From contig JAFDFW010000017.1 of NCBI GenBank assembly GCA_019309605.1, positions 1-13,689 of the forward strand: a DNA stretch of 13,689 bases, written 5' to 3'. The translations under genes were made by a program, and so were the position numbers. Shown one piece after another: positions 1-6,693 of the stretch (positions within the stretch are counted from its first letter, which is position 1; each line of letters begins with the position of its first letter). The DNA is from Deltaproteobacteria bacterium (GTDB lineage: Bacteria > Myxococcota_A > Polyangia > Polyangiales > Houyiibacteriaceae). Under the pieces are notes generated by a model that made no database searches, was not told the DNA's origin, and saw only the letters and a program-made list of their open reading frames with translations.

Positions 1-200
1 GCGAACGAGATCACGCCGATGACCGCGATCGCGACGCCGCTGTTCCAGTTCAGCCGTCGCTCGTACCCTGCCTGGCGCTTGGCGATCGACTTGATGTCGG
101 CACCGAGCGCGTTGACCAGGTTGTTGGTCTTGATGATCAAGCCGCGGCTCTCGACGATCTCCTTCTTGATCTGGCGCACCTCGTCGTCCACGTCTCGCAT
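1..200 (-). CDS. Partial hypothetical protein: N-terminal coiled coil and membrane segment
   Basis: An open leftward frame begins at ATG (200-198) and runs off the left edge, giving the first 66 residues. The first part is highly charged with heptad-like spacing (MRDVDDEVRQIKKEIVESRG, then KTNNLVNALGADIKSIAKRQ), which suggests a cytoplasmic coiled coil. After a basic stretch (YERRLNWN) comes the start of a hydrophobic segment (SGVAIAVIGVISFA), very likely a transmembrane helix cut by the window edge. No convincing Shine-Dalgarno sequence precedes the ATG. The gene diverges from the lipoprotein-efp-epmA cluster, with about 94 bases between start codons. I do not recognise the family. The coding claim rests on the open frame, the sensible amino-acid pattern and the codon bias. 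The rightward frame across the same bases lacks such a pattern and is treated as spurious. Confidence 0.6.
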   Translation of the reverse strand, partial: MRDVDDEVRQIKKEIVESRGLIIKTNNLVNALGADIKSIAKRQAGYERRLNWNSGVAIAVIGVISF

Positions 201-246
201 AAAGTCCGGAGTACAACCGACGCGGACACGAGGCAAGGGCAGGCGC

Positions 247-275
247 TTGACGGGGCCAGACGGGCCGCCTACAAG
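247..275 (+). promoter_or_regulatory. Predicted sigma-70-type promoter of the lipoprotein-efp-epmA cluster
   Basis: A -35 element TTGACG (247-252, five of six consensus bases) is separated by 17 bases from a -10 element TACAAG (270-275, four of six). It lies in the divergent gap before the lipoprotein gene. The predicted transcription start falls near 282, only about a dozen bases before GTG 295 and right at GTG 283. The mRNA leader would be very short or absent. Seen by consensus matching only. Confidence 0.5.
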
Positions 276-294
276 CCGAACCGTGGAGGATTCC

Positions 295-702
295 GTGGGC
301 CTGCGCCTTATGCCGTTGTTCGTGGTTGCGATGATCGCAAGCTGCAATCCAGCTGCCGATTACGCGTTGGTTGGCAGCGCCTATGTGCCAGGGGCGCACG
401 GCGACATCCAAATCGAGAAAATCGACAAGGAGCAAATCCTCATCAGCGCGACCCTGGACCACCTCGTCCCTCCCGAGAAAATCGAGCTCGGCCTGACGCA
501 CTACATCGTTTGGTTCACCCCCGTTGGCGAGCATCCGATACGCCAGCGGGCGCTCGACTATGATGCCGAGACCCAGGTCGGCCGGGTGTCGATTCCGACC
601 TCGTTGCGCGAGTTCGATTTTCAGGTCACCGCCGAGAACGGCGAGACCCCCAATCAACCGAGCGACCTTCTCGTCGCCTCACAGAAAATCCGCGAGAATT
701 GA
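295..702 (+). CDS. Small putative lipoprotein of unknown function
   Basis: This 135-residue product starts at GTG 295, chosen because GGAGGA (285-290) lies just upstream and because it gives a compact signal peptide. The N-terminus is a basic residue, then a hydrophobic run, then a lipobox-like IASC, with Cys17 the predicted lipidated residue (MGLRLMPLFVVAMIASCNPA). The in-frame GTG at 283 is an alternative that would suit a leaderless transcript. The mature part (about 118 residues) has alternating hydrophobic and charged residues (GDIQIEKIDKEQILISATLD, IVWFTPVGE, REFDFQVTAENG), suggesting a small beta-rich domain. I do not recognise the family. It is the first gene of a rightward cluster, and its stop lies 4 bases before the efp start, so it is probably co-transcribed with efp and epmA. 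A functional link to EF-P is not shown, and its predicted envelope location argues against a direct one. Confidence 0.7.
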   Translation: MGLRLMPLFVVAMIASCNPAADYALVGSAYVPGAHGDIQIEKIDKEQILISATLDHLVPPEKIELGLTHYIVWFTPVGEHPIRQRALDYDAETQVGRVSIPTSLREFDFQVTAENGETPNQPSDLLVASQKIREN

Positions 703-706
703 TCCA

Positions 707-1270
707 ATGGCAGACACCTCAGACATCAAAAAAGGCTTCAAGATGCTCATGGACGGCGTGCCCTTTGCCGTCGTCGACCACCAGTTCGTGAAGCCGGGCA
801 AAGGCCAGGCCTTCGTCCGCACCCGCATCAAGAACATGATGACCGGCGCGGTCATCGACCGGACGTTCAAGAGCGGCGAGAAGCTCGAGAAGGCCGACAC
901 CGAAGAACGCACGATGCAATATCTCTACCCCGAGGGAGACGCTCGGGTCTTCATGGACACGCGGAGCTACGAGCAGATCTCGCTGACGAACGAGCAGCTC
1001 GGCGAAAACGTGCACTATCTCCTCGACGGCACCGAGGTGGACATCATGCTCTTCGAAGGCCGCCCCATCGGTGTCACGCCCCCGACGTTCGTCGAGCTAC
1101 TCGTCACCGAAACCGAACCAGGGTTCAAAGGCGACACCAGCAGCAACACGACGAAGCCGGCACTGTGTGAGACGGGTCTGCAAGTCAACGTGCCGCTGTT
1201 CGTCAACGCTGGCGACAAGCTGAAGGTCGACACGCGCACCGGCGACTACGTGGAGCGCGTCAAAGGCTGA
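707..1270 (+). CDS. efp: Elongation factor P
   Basis: EF-P binds ribosomes stalled at consecutive prolines, between the P and E sites, and stimulates peptide-bond formation. The 187-residue product has the family's usual length and three domains: a KOW-like domain I (about 1-65), an OB domain II (about 66-128) and a C-terminal OB domain III (about 129-187). The modified loop reads KPGKGQAF with Lys32 at the tip, equivalent to E. coli Lys34, which receives beta-lysine. Domain III has the signature GDTSSNTTKPA, then VPLFVNAGDKLKVDTRTGDY. ATG 707 is chosen because it gives the family N-terminus. The Shine-Dalgarno sequence is weak, and the start follows the lipoprotein stop by 4 bases, so coupling is likely. 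The next gene encodes EpmA, the enzyme expected to modify Lys32. Confidence 0.97.
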   Translation: MADTSDIKKGFKMLMDGVPFAVVDHQFVKPGKGQAFVRTRIKNMMTGAVIDRTFKSGEKLEKADTEERTMQYLYPEGDARVFMDTRSYEQISLTNEQLGENVHYLLDGTEVDIMLFEGRPIGVTPPTFVELLVTETEPGFKGDTSSNTTKPALCETGLQVNVPLFVNAGDKLKVDTRTGDYVERVKG

Positions 1271-1278
1271 ATGCTCGA

Positions 1279-2193
1279 GTGGCGGCGCCCGCCGATCTCG
1301 GTGTGCTCCAGGTCATGGCGCTTCGCGCCATGCTCCTCGCCTCAATTCGACGTTTCTTCGAAGAGCGCGGATTCGTCGAGGTAGAGACGCCGGCCATCGT
1401 GCCCTCCCCTGGGCTCGACGTGCATCTGGCGGCGTTCGAGGTGAGGGCCTGGAGGGGGGAAGCTGTCGGCTGGCTTGCCACGAGCCCCGAGTATCAAATG
1501 AAGCGCCTGCTGAGCGCGGGAGCCGAACGCATCTTTCAGCTGTGCCGCAGCTACCGCGCCGAAGAGCAGGGGCGACATCACGAGCGCGAGTTCACCATGC
1601 TCGAGTGGTACCGCGCCAACGCGAGCTCGGACGACCTGATCCGTGACACCGAGGAATTGGTGGCTTTCGTTGCAAACGCGCTCGACCAACCCGCCCCAGA
1701 GGTTCAGCCGCCATGGCAGCGGCTGACCGTCGACGAGGCGCTGCAGTTCCATGCGAACGTCGATCTCGACGCGCTCGTGAACGACGAGGAGCAGTTCTTT
1801 CGTGTGTGGGCCGAGGAGGTCCAGCCGCGTCTCGGCAACGAGCGGCCCGTCGTCGTGACCGACTGGCCCTCTTCGATGGCGTCGCTCGCAAAGCTCAAGC
1901 CGAATGGAATGGCGGATCGGTTTGAAGCATTCTTCCGCGGCGTGGAGCTCTGCAACGGCTTCGGGGAGCTGACCGACGCAGCCGAGCAGCGGCGGCGATT
2001 CGAACAGGACCAAGCTGAGCGCCGTGCGGCAGGAGCTCCGGTCTATCCTATCGATAAGCGGTTTCTCGACGACTTGGAGCGGGGCATGCCCGAAAGTGGC
2101 GGCAACGCGCTCGGAGTCGACCGGCTGCTGATGCTGCTCCTCGGCGCCGACTCGATTCAGGACGTGATGCTGTTTCCCGAAGAGCGGCTGTAG
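1279..2193 (+). CDS. epmA: EF-P lysine lysyltransferase (GenX/PoxA/YjeA family)
   Basis: EpmA is a truncated class II lysyl-tRNA synthetase paralogue. It lacks the anticodon-binding domain and ligates (R)-beta-lysine to the conserved EF-P lysine. The 304-residue product is close to the E. coli length (about 325). It begins with the catalytic core (RRFFEERGFVEVETPAI, motif 1 region). Motif 2 follows (FQLCRSYRAEE, Arg90; EFTMLEWYR from residue 104), then ELCNGFGELTD, and motif 3 (GNALGVDRL, residues 275-283). No OB-fold anticodon domain precedes the core, which separates it from LysS. GTG 1279 is chosen because it fits the family N-terminus, with AAAGG at 1262-1266 upstream. ATG 1271 is in another frame. 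It starts 8 bases after efp. The lysine 2,3-aminomutase EpmB, which supplies beta-lysine, is not in this window. Confidence 0.95.
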   Translation: MAAPADLGVLQVMALRAMLLASIRRFFEERGFVEVETPAIVPSPGLDVHLAAFEVRAWRGEAVGWLATSPEYQMKRLLSAGAERIFQLCRSYRAEEQGRHHEREFTMLEWYRANASSDDLIRDTEELVAFVANALDQPAPEVQPPWQRLTVDEALQFHANVDLDALVNDEEQFFRVWAEEVQPRLGNERPVVVTDWPSSMASLAKLKPNGMADRFEAFFRGVELCNGFGELTDAAEQRRRFEQDQAERRAAGAPVYPIDKRFLDDLERGMPESGGNALGVDRLLMLLLGADSIQDVMLFPEERL

Positions 2194-2209
2194 ACATCGG
2201 CTAGGACTT

Positions 2210-2226
2210 GGCCCTTGGAACGGGCC
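2210..2226. terminator. Weak hairpin between converging epmA and mazG
   Basis: GGCCC (2210-2214) and GGGCC (2222-2226) can pair around a 7-base loop. The hairpin lies in the 42-base gap between the converging ends of epmA and mazG. No T-tract follows on either strand, so it is at best a weak or factor-dependent bidirectional terminator. Confidence 0.25.
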
Positions 2227-2235
2227 TGCGGCGCT

Positions 2236-3021
2236 TTACCCCTCGCGCTCCTCGGCCTTCGCCCGGTCCCACATCTCGTCGAGCTGGGGCTCGTCGTAGT
2301 CGCGGAGACTCTTACCTTCGGCTTGGGCGGCGAGCTCGCAGTGTCGAAAACGCGAAGAGAACCGATTGAGCGAACCTCGCAGCGCAGCTTCCGGGTCGAG
2401 CCCTTGCTTACGGCCGTAGGTCGCGAGAGCAAACAGGAGGTCGCCGAGCTCATGCTCGAGGGCCGTCATGTCTCGACTCTCGGCAGCCTCATCGAGCTCT
2501 CGCAGCTCTTCGTCGACCTTGTCGCGCGCACCACCCGCGTCGGGCCAGTCGTAGCCCACGGCGCTGGCCTTTTCTCCAACGCGCACCGCGCGCAGAAGGC
2601 TTGGCAACGCAACCGGAACCCCGCCGAGCGCCCCGCTCTCTTTCTTTTCCTCGGCCTTGATCGCTTCCCAGCTGTTGATGGCGCCGCTCGCGTCGTCGAC
2701 TTCTTCGTCGCCGAAAACCCACGGGTGCCGGCGAACGAGTTTGTCGTAAATCGCGTCCACCACGCCATCGATGTCGAACCACCCTTTCTGATCCGTGAGA
2801 GCGGCCTGAAAGACGACCTGCAAAAGCAGGTCGCCGAGCTCTTCTCGGAGCATCTCCGGTGTCCCGTGATCGATCGCATCGACGACCTCGTGCGCCTCCT
2901 CGATCACGTACTGTCGGAGGGTCTCGAGCGTCTGCTCACGATCCCAGGGGCAGCCGTCGGGACCGAGCAATGTGCGCATCAGCTCGACGAGGCGGGCTAG
3001 GGACTCACCTTGTGCACTCAC
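2236..3021 (-). CDS. mazG: Nucleoside triphosphate pyrophosphohydrolase MazG
   Basis: MazG hydrolyses NTPs and dNTPs to the monophosphate and pyrophosphate, as house-cleaning of aberrant nucleotides; in E. coli it also affects ppGpp under starvation. The 261-residue product matches the two-domain enterobacterial type (about 263). It begins with GPDGCPWDREQT (CPWD at 24-27). Domain 1 has the metal-binding EEAHE (41-45) and ELGD (61-64), then RRHPWVFGD (97-105). Domain 2 has DEELRE (170-175) and ELGD (191-194). Both repeats are therefore intact. GTG 3021 fits the family N-terminus better than the TTG at 3039, which would add CYSRP. The gene converges with epmA and diverges from the TetR gene across about 60 bases. 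Confidence 0.95.
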   Translation of the reverse strand: MSAQGESLARLVELMRTLLGPDGCPWDREQTLETLRQYVIEEAHEVVDAIDHGTPEMLREELGDLLLQVVFQAALTDQKGWFDIDGVVDAIYDKLVRRHPWVFGDEEVDDASGAINSWEAIKAEEKKESGALGGVPVALPSLLRAVRVGEKASAVGYDWPDAGGARDKVDEELRELDEAAESRDMTALEHELGDLLFALATYGRKQGLDPEAALRGSLNRFSSRFRHCELAAQAEGKSLRDYDEPQLDEMWDRAKAEEREG

Positions 3022-3043
3022 GGGGCGGCTGTAGCACAAGCGG

Positions 3044-3073
3044 TTGACGAGCCCCAGGAGCAGGCCTCATTGT
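3044..3073 (+). promoter_or_regulatory. Possible promoter of the TetR-holB-metG cluster
   Basis: TTGACG (3044-3049) is a good -35 match. The best -10 after 18 bases is CATTGT (3068-3073), only three of six. It lies in the divergent mazG/TetR gap, where a TetR-family operator would be expected. I found no clear palindrome. The predicted start would lie within a few bases of ATG 3083. Confidence 0.25.
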
Positions 3074-3082
3074 CCCCACTTC

Positions 3083-3688
3083 ATGGCGTACGCAAAGAGC
3101 GCAGTCAGCTCCCAGCAGATCATCGACGCAGCGATTCGCGTCCTCGCTCGCCAAGGCTACGCGCGAACCAGCCTGCTCGATATCGCCAAAGAAGCCGGCA
3201 TGAGCAAGGGCGCGCTGCACTATCACTACCCAACCAAGGAAGCCCTGATTCACGCCGTCCTCGAAACCTCGTGCAACGTCGTCCAAGCACGCACCATGCA
3301 AGCCTGGTCTCCGTCGGACAACCCATTCGAGGCTCTTCGGAAGTCACTCGAGGAGCTCTGGGCGACGCGCGCGGAGCGTACCAACGAAGCTCTGGTTGTC
3401 GCCGACTTGCTCGCCTTGAGCCTCTCCGACGAATCGTTCCGGCCCAAGCTGGCAGAGTTCTACGGGCTCGGCGCCCAGCAAATTCGCGACTACCTCGAAG
3501 AGAATCTCGTGTCACTGGGCCTCGAGCCTCGAATCTCACTCGACCTCTTGCCTCGCATCGTCATCGGCCTGCTCGATGGCCTGGTGATGCAAGCGTTCGT
3601 CGATCCCGACGCGTTCTCTCCGGACGAAGTGGTGGATGCCGTTCAGACGATCGCAATTTCGATCTTCACCGGAGGCTCCGGCAGGTGA
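3083..3688 (+). CDS. TetR/AcrR-family transcriptional regulator
   Basis: This 201-residue protein has the TetR-type N-terminal helix-turn-helix (about residues 10-57): IIDAAIRVLARQGYARTSLL, then DIAKEAGMSKGALHYHYPTK. The remaining helical part is the divergent ligand-binding and dimer domain, so the effector cannot be read from sequence. ATG 3083 is chosen because it gives a normal short lead to the DNA-binding domain. The nearest purine-rich AGGAG (3056-3060) is too far to serve it, and an in-frame TTG at 3044 would add 13 unlikely residues. It probably autoregulates from the gap shared with mazG. Its stop overlaps the GTG of holB in the sequence GTGA, so the regulator and a replisome subunit are translated from one message. 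No transporter or enzyme target lies beside it. Confidence 0.9.
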   Translation: MAYAKSAVSSQQIIDAAIRVLARQGYARTSLLDIAKEAGMSKGALHYHYPTKEALIHAVLETSCNVVQARTMQAWSPSDNPFEALRKSLEELWATRAERTNEALVVADLLALSLSDESFRPKLAEFYGLGAQQIRDYLEENLVSLGLEPRISLDLLPRIVIGLLDGLVMQAFVDPDAFSPDEVVDAVQTIAISIFTGGSGR

Positions 3689-4668
3689 GCGCGCTCGACT
3701 CGGTGCAGGCTCAGGAGGGCGCCGTGCGGGCGCTCTTGCGGGCGCGCGAGCACGGCCGCGTCGCGTCGGCGTACTTGTTCGACGGCCCCAGCGGCGTCGG
3801 GAAGGAGCGCACTGCGCTTTCGTTTGCCACCGATATCGTCGCGGGAGGCGATCCGCACATCGTCGCGCGCATCGAATCGGGGTCACATCCTGACGTGCGT
3901 GTGTTCGGGCCCCGTGATGAGGGCAAACGAAACATCCAAGTTGAGGTTCTCCGCGCCGAGATTCTGCCCCTCGCGCAGTTCGCGCCCTTCGAAGCCGCGT
4001 CGACCTTCTTCATCTTTCCCGAGGCGGACGTCTCATTCCCAGTCTTTCAGCCCGAGGCGGCCAACGCGCTGCTCAAGACGCTGGAGGAGCCGCGCCCGAA
4101 CGTGCATTTCATTCTCACGTCTGAGCGCCCCGATTCGCTCCTGCCGACCATCCGATCACGGTGCCAACGGGTCCGCTTCGCGCGCCTGCCCAATGCAGTT
4201 CTGCGCGGCATCCTGGAATCGGAGGGAGTCCCCGAACAGTCGATCGCTCCAGCGATCGCTCTGAGCGCGGGCCGGGCGGACGTTGCCCTCGCACTGGCGA
4301 CGGATGGGGCGGTGGACGCGTTGACCGATCTGGTGATGTCGGTTGACGACGCAGTTCGCGGCTCGGGTCCGGGAACTCTCGTCGAGCTTTCCGAGCAACT
4401 GGCCCGGCGGGACGACCTCGAACTCGCATTGCTCACACTCCAAACCTTCTACAGGGACCTCGCGCTGAGCTCGCTCGATCTTTCCGCCGACGAACTCGGT
4501 TTCTCGACTCGGGGGGAGGAGCTTCAGGCGCGCGCGGCCTCCATCTCGCCGAGTGCGGCCGCGGCTCGAGTGTCCCTCATTCACGAATGCGTTCAGTCCA
4601 TGCAACGGAACGCCAATCGGCAGGTTGCGCTAGACTCGCTGCTGTTTGGTCTGCGAAACCGGAGGTAG
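3685..4668 (+). CDS. holB: DNA polymerase III subunit delta'
   Basis: Delta' is the rigid stator of the clamp loader that places the beta clamp on primed DNA. The 327-residue product starts at GTG 3685, which overlaps the TetR stop by 4 bases. An AAA+ fold is visible: a Walker A-like GPSGVGKE (34-41), a degenerate Walker B FIFPEAD (109-115) in which proline replaces the usual first acidic residue, the strong signature EAANALLKTLEEP, and the sensor-type SRC motif (158-160). The C-terminal third is helical. The zinc module that normally supplies four cysteines between Walker A and the GSHPDV segment is missing: residues 50-66 hold no cysteine, and the whole protein has only two. It could be confused with gamma/tau (DnaX), but the length and lack of a tau tail favour delta'. 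metG follows directly. Confidence 0.88.
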   Translation: MSALDSVQAQEGAVRALLRAREHGRVASAYLFDGPSGVGKERTALSFATDIVAGGDPHIVARIESGSHPDVRVFGPRDEGKRNIQVEVLRAEILPLAQFAPFEAASTFFIFPEADVSFPVFQPEAANALLKTLEEPRPNVHFILTSERPDSLLPTIRSRCQRVRFARLPNAVLRGILESEGVPEQSIAPAIALSAGRADVALALATDGAVDALTDLVMSVDDAVRGSGPGTLVELSEQLARRDDLELALLTLQTFYRDLALSSLDLSADELGFSTRGEELQARAASISPSAAAARVSLIHECVQSMQRNANRQVALDSLLFGLRNRR

Positions 4669-4707
4669 GTGGCGTCTCGGTCGATTTTGGCTAGTCTCGG
4701 GCGCGCA

Positions 4708-6693
4708 ATGGCTCGCCCCTCCTACGTCACCACGCCGATCTACTACGTCAACGACCGGCCCCACATCGGACACGCGTACTCCACCGTGGCCGCGGACGTA
4801 GTGTCACGGTATGCCCGCCTTCGCGGGAAGCCCGCATACTTCCTGACGGGTCTCGACGAGCACGGCTTGAAGATCGAGCGACGCGCCCAGGAAGAGGGCC
4901 TCGCCCCGCAGGCTTTCGTCGACCGAATGGCGGCACCATTCCGTCTGGCCTGGGAAAAGCTCGGCTGCGCCCACGATGGCTTCATCAGGACGACTTCGGC
5001 CCAGCACCGCGAGAACGTTCAAGCACTCTGGAAGCTCATGCAGGACAAGGGCGACATCTACCTCGACGACTACGAGGATTGGTACTGCGTCGGGTGCGAG
5101 TCGTTCAAGACCGAGAAGGAGCTGCTCGAAGGCAACCTCTGCCCGATTCACCAGAAGCCGGTCGAGCGCATCAAAGAGCGCAGCTACTTCTTCCGGCTCA
5201 GCAACTACACGCAGCCGCTCCTCGACCTCTACGAAACGCATCCGGAGTTCGTGCGGCCCGAAGCGCGCCTCAACGAGGTGAAGTCGTTCGTCAAAGAGGG
5301 GCTGCGCGATCTGTCGATCTCGCGGACGAGCTTCCGCTGGGGTGTTCCGGTGCCCGACGACCCCGAGCATGTCGTCTACGTATGGCTCGACGCCCTCATG
5401 AACTACGTGAGTGGGCTCGGCGGGCCAGCCAAGGAAGGCGAAGCCCCGCTCTATGACGAGTTCTGGCAGTCCTCCGAGACGATCACGCACATCGTCGGAA
5501 AAGACATTCTTCGCTTTCACGCGGTCTACTGGCCTGCGTTCTTGATGAGCGCGGGGATCCGGCTTCCGACACAGATCTGGGCGCACGGATGGCTCACGGT
5601 GAACGGCGAAAAAATGTCCAAGTCGCTCGGGAACTTCCTTCCGCCGGGCCCACTCGTCGAGGCGTTCGGCGCAGATGTGTTGCGGTACTACCTCATGCGC
5701 GAAGTCGGCTTCGGCCAGGACGGCGACTTCAGCCATCGCAACCTACTCAACCGATACAACGGCGAGCTCGCCAACGGACTCGGCAATCTGATGAACCGGA
5801 TCGTCGCCAGCATCGTCAAGAAGAACCTCGACGGACGCGTACCCAACGTGGACCTGGATGCCCTCGAGGACATCGACAGGCAGCTCATCGACAAGGCGAA
5901 GTCGACCTCACAACAGGCCGCGAAGCACATCGAAGCGCTCGCCTTTCACCGCGCCCTCGATTCCGTCTGGGAGCTCGTTTCGGCGGCAAACAAGTACGTC
6001 GACTCGACCGAGCCGTGGAGGCTCGCCAAGCAGGACGACAAGACCCGGCTCGGGCAGGTCTGTTACACGGTGCTCGAAACGCTGCGATGGCTTTCGATCA
6101 TGTTGTTCCCCGTGATGCCCGAGAAGTGCAACGAACTTCGCGAACAGATCGGGATGTCTCCGCTGCTGCCGACGGAGCAGGTCGATCTTTGGCCGAGCGC
6201 CTGGGGCGGGCTGCGACCGGGCACCCAAACGCAAACCAGCACCCCACTCTTCCCGCGGTTCGACGAACATCAGGAACACTCGGTTTTGGGACGCCTCGGA
6301 GTCGAAATTGCTCCCGCCGAAAAGAAGAAAGCCCCTGCCATGACAGAAGCCGAACCAAGCAAAGACGACTTCATCGAGTTTGATGACTTCGCGAAGGTGG
6401 ACCTTCGCGTAGCCGTGATCAAAGAGGCCGAGAAGGTCGAAAAAAGCAAGAAACTCCTCAGACTGATCGTGGACGCTGGCGAAGCGGAGCCGCGCCAGAT
6501 CCTCGCCGGCATTTCGGAGCACTACGCGCCCGAGGACTTGATCGGCCGGCGTGTGGTGATCGTCGCCAACTTGAAGCCCCGCAAGCTCATGGGGCTGGAG
6601 TCGCAAGGGATGGTGCTCGCCGCCAGCGACGACGATGGTCTCAGCATCCTCGGGGTCGACAAAGACGTCGAGCCCGGGTCATCCGCGAAGTGA
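4708..6693 (+). CDS. metG: Methionyl-tRNA synthetase with fused C-terminal tRNA-binding domain
   Basis: MetRS charges tRNA-Met in the cytoplasm. The 661-residue product is a class I synthetase with HIGH (19-22), a zinc knuckle using Cys127, Cys130, Cys145 and His148 (YCVGCES and LCPIHQ), and KMSKS (302-306). The N-terminus (SYVTTPIYYVNDRPHIGHAY) and single-knuckle C-C-C-H arrangement are of the Thermus type rather than the E. coli type. From about residue 555 there is an OB-fold tRNA-binding (Trbp111-like) domain (DFAKVDLRVA, GLESQGMVLAASD) that dimerises MetRS and grips tRNA. ATG 4708 fits the family. An in-frame GTG at 4669, directly after the holB stop, would add 13 residues, but GGAGG at 4661-4665 is too close to it. 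Its TGA overlaps the GTG of the next gene. Confidence 0.97.
   Translation: MARPSYVTTPIYYVNDRPHIGHAYSTVAADVVSRYARLRGKPAYFLTGLDEHGLKIERRAQEEGLAPQAFVDRMAAPFRLAWEKLGCAHDGFIRTTSAQHRENVQALWKLMQDKGDIYLDDYEDWYCVGCESFKTEKELLEGNLCPIHQKPVERIKERSYFFRLSNYTQPLLDLYETHPEFVRPEARLNEVKSFVKEGLRDLSISRTSFRWGVPVPDDPEHVVYVWLDALMNYVSGLGGPAKEGEAPLYDEFWQSSETITHIVGKDILRFHAVYWPAFLMSAGIRLPTQIWAHGWLTVNGEKMSKSLGNFLPPGPLVEAFGADVLRYYLMREVGFGQDGDFSHRNLLNRYNGELANGLGNLMNRIVASIVKKNLDGRVPNVDLDALEDIDRQLIDKAKSTSQQAAKHIEALAFHRALDSVWELVSAANKYVDSTEPWRLAKQDDKTRLGQVCYTVLETLRWLSIMLFPVMPEKCNELREQIGMSPLLPTEQVDLWPSAWGGLRPGTQTQTSTPLFPRFDEHQEHSVLGRLGVEIAPAEKKKAPAMTEAEPSKDDFIEFDDFAKVDLRVAVIKEAEKVEKSKKLLRLIVDAGEAEPRQILAGISEHYAPEDLIGRRVVIVANLKPRKLMGLESQGMVLAASDDDGLSILGVDKDVEPGSSAK

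Noticed and set aside
19..294. Extending the lipoprotein gene upstream to an ATG at 19
   Set aside because: The extension overlaps the divergent coiled-coil gene and the promoter, and it would bury the signal peptide and lipobox in mid-protein.
2215..3000. Rightward open frame of 261 codons opposite mazG
   Set aside because: It is the mirror of mazG, which has complete two-domain motifs. GC-rich third positions keep the opposite strand open.
3010..3684. Upstream extension of holB through the whole TetR gene
   Set aside because: This stretch is arginine- and serine-rich shadow sequence. The delta' family start fits GTG 3685, and the TetR gene occupies this region in another frame.
4669..4707. 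metG start at GTG 4669 directly after the holB stop
   Set aside because: The 13 extra residues are not typical of the family, and GGAGG is only 3 bases from this GTG. It cannot be fully excluded without N-terminal data.
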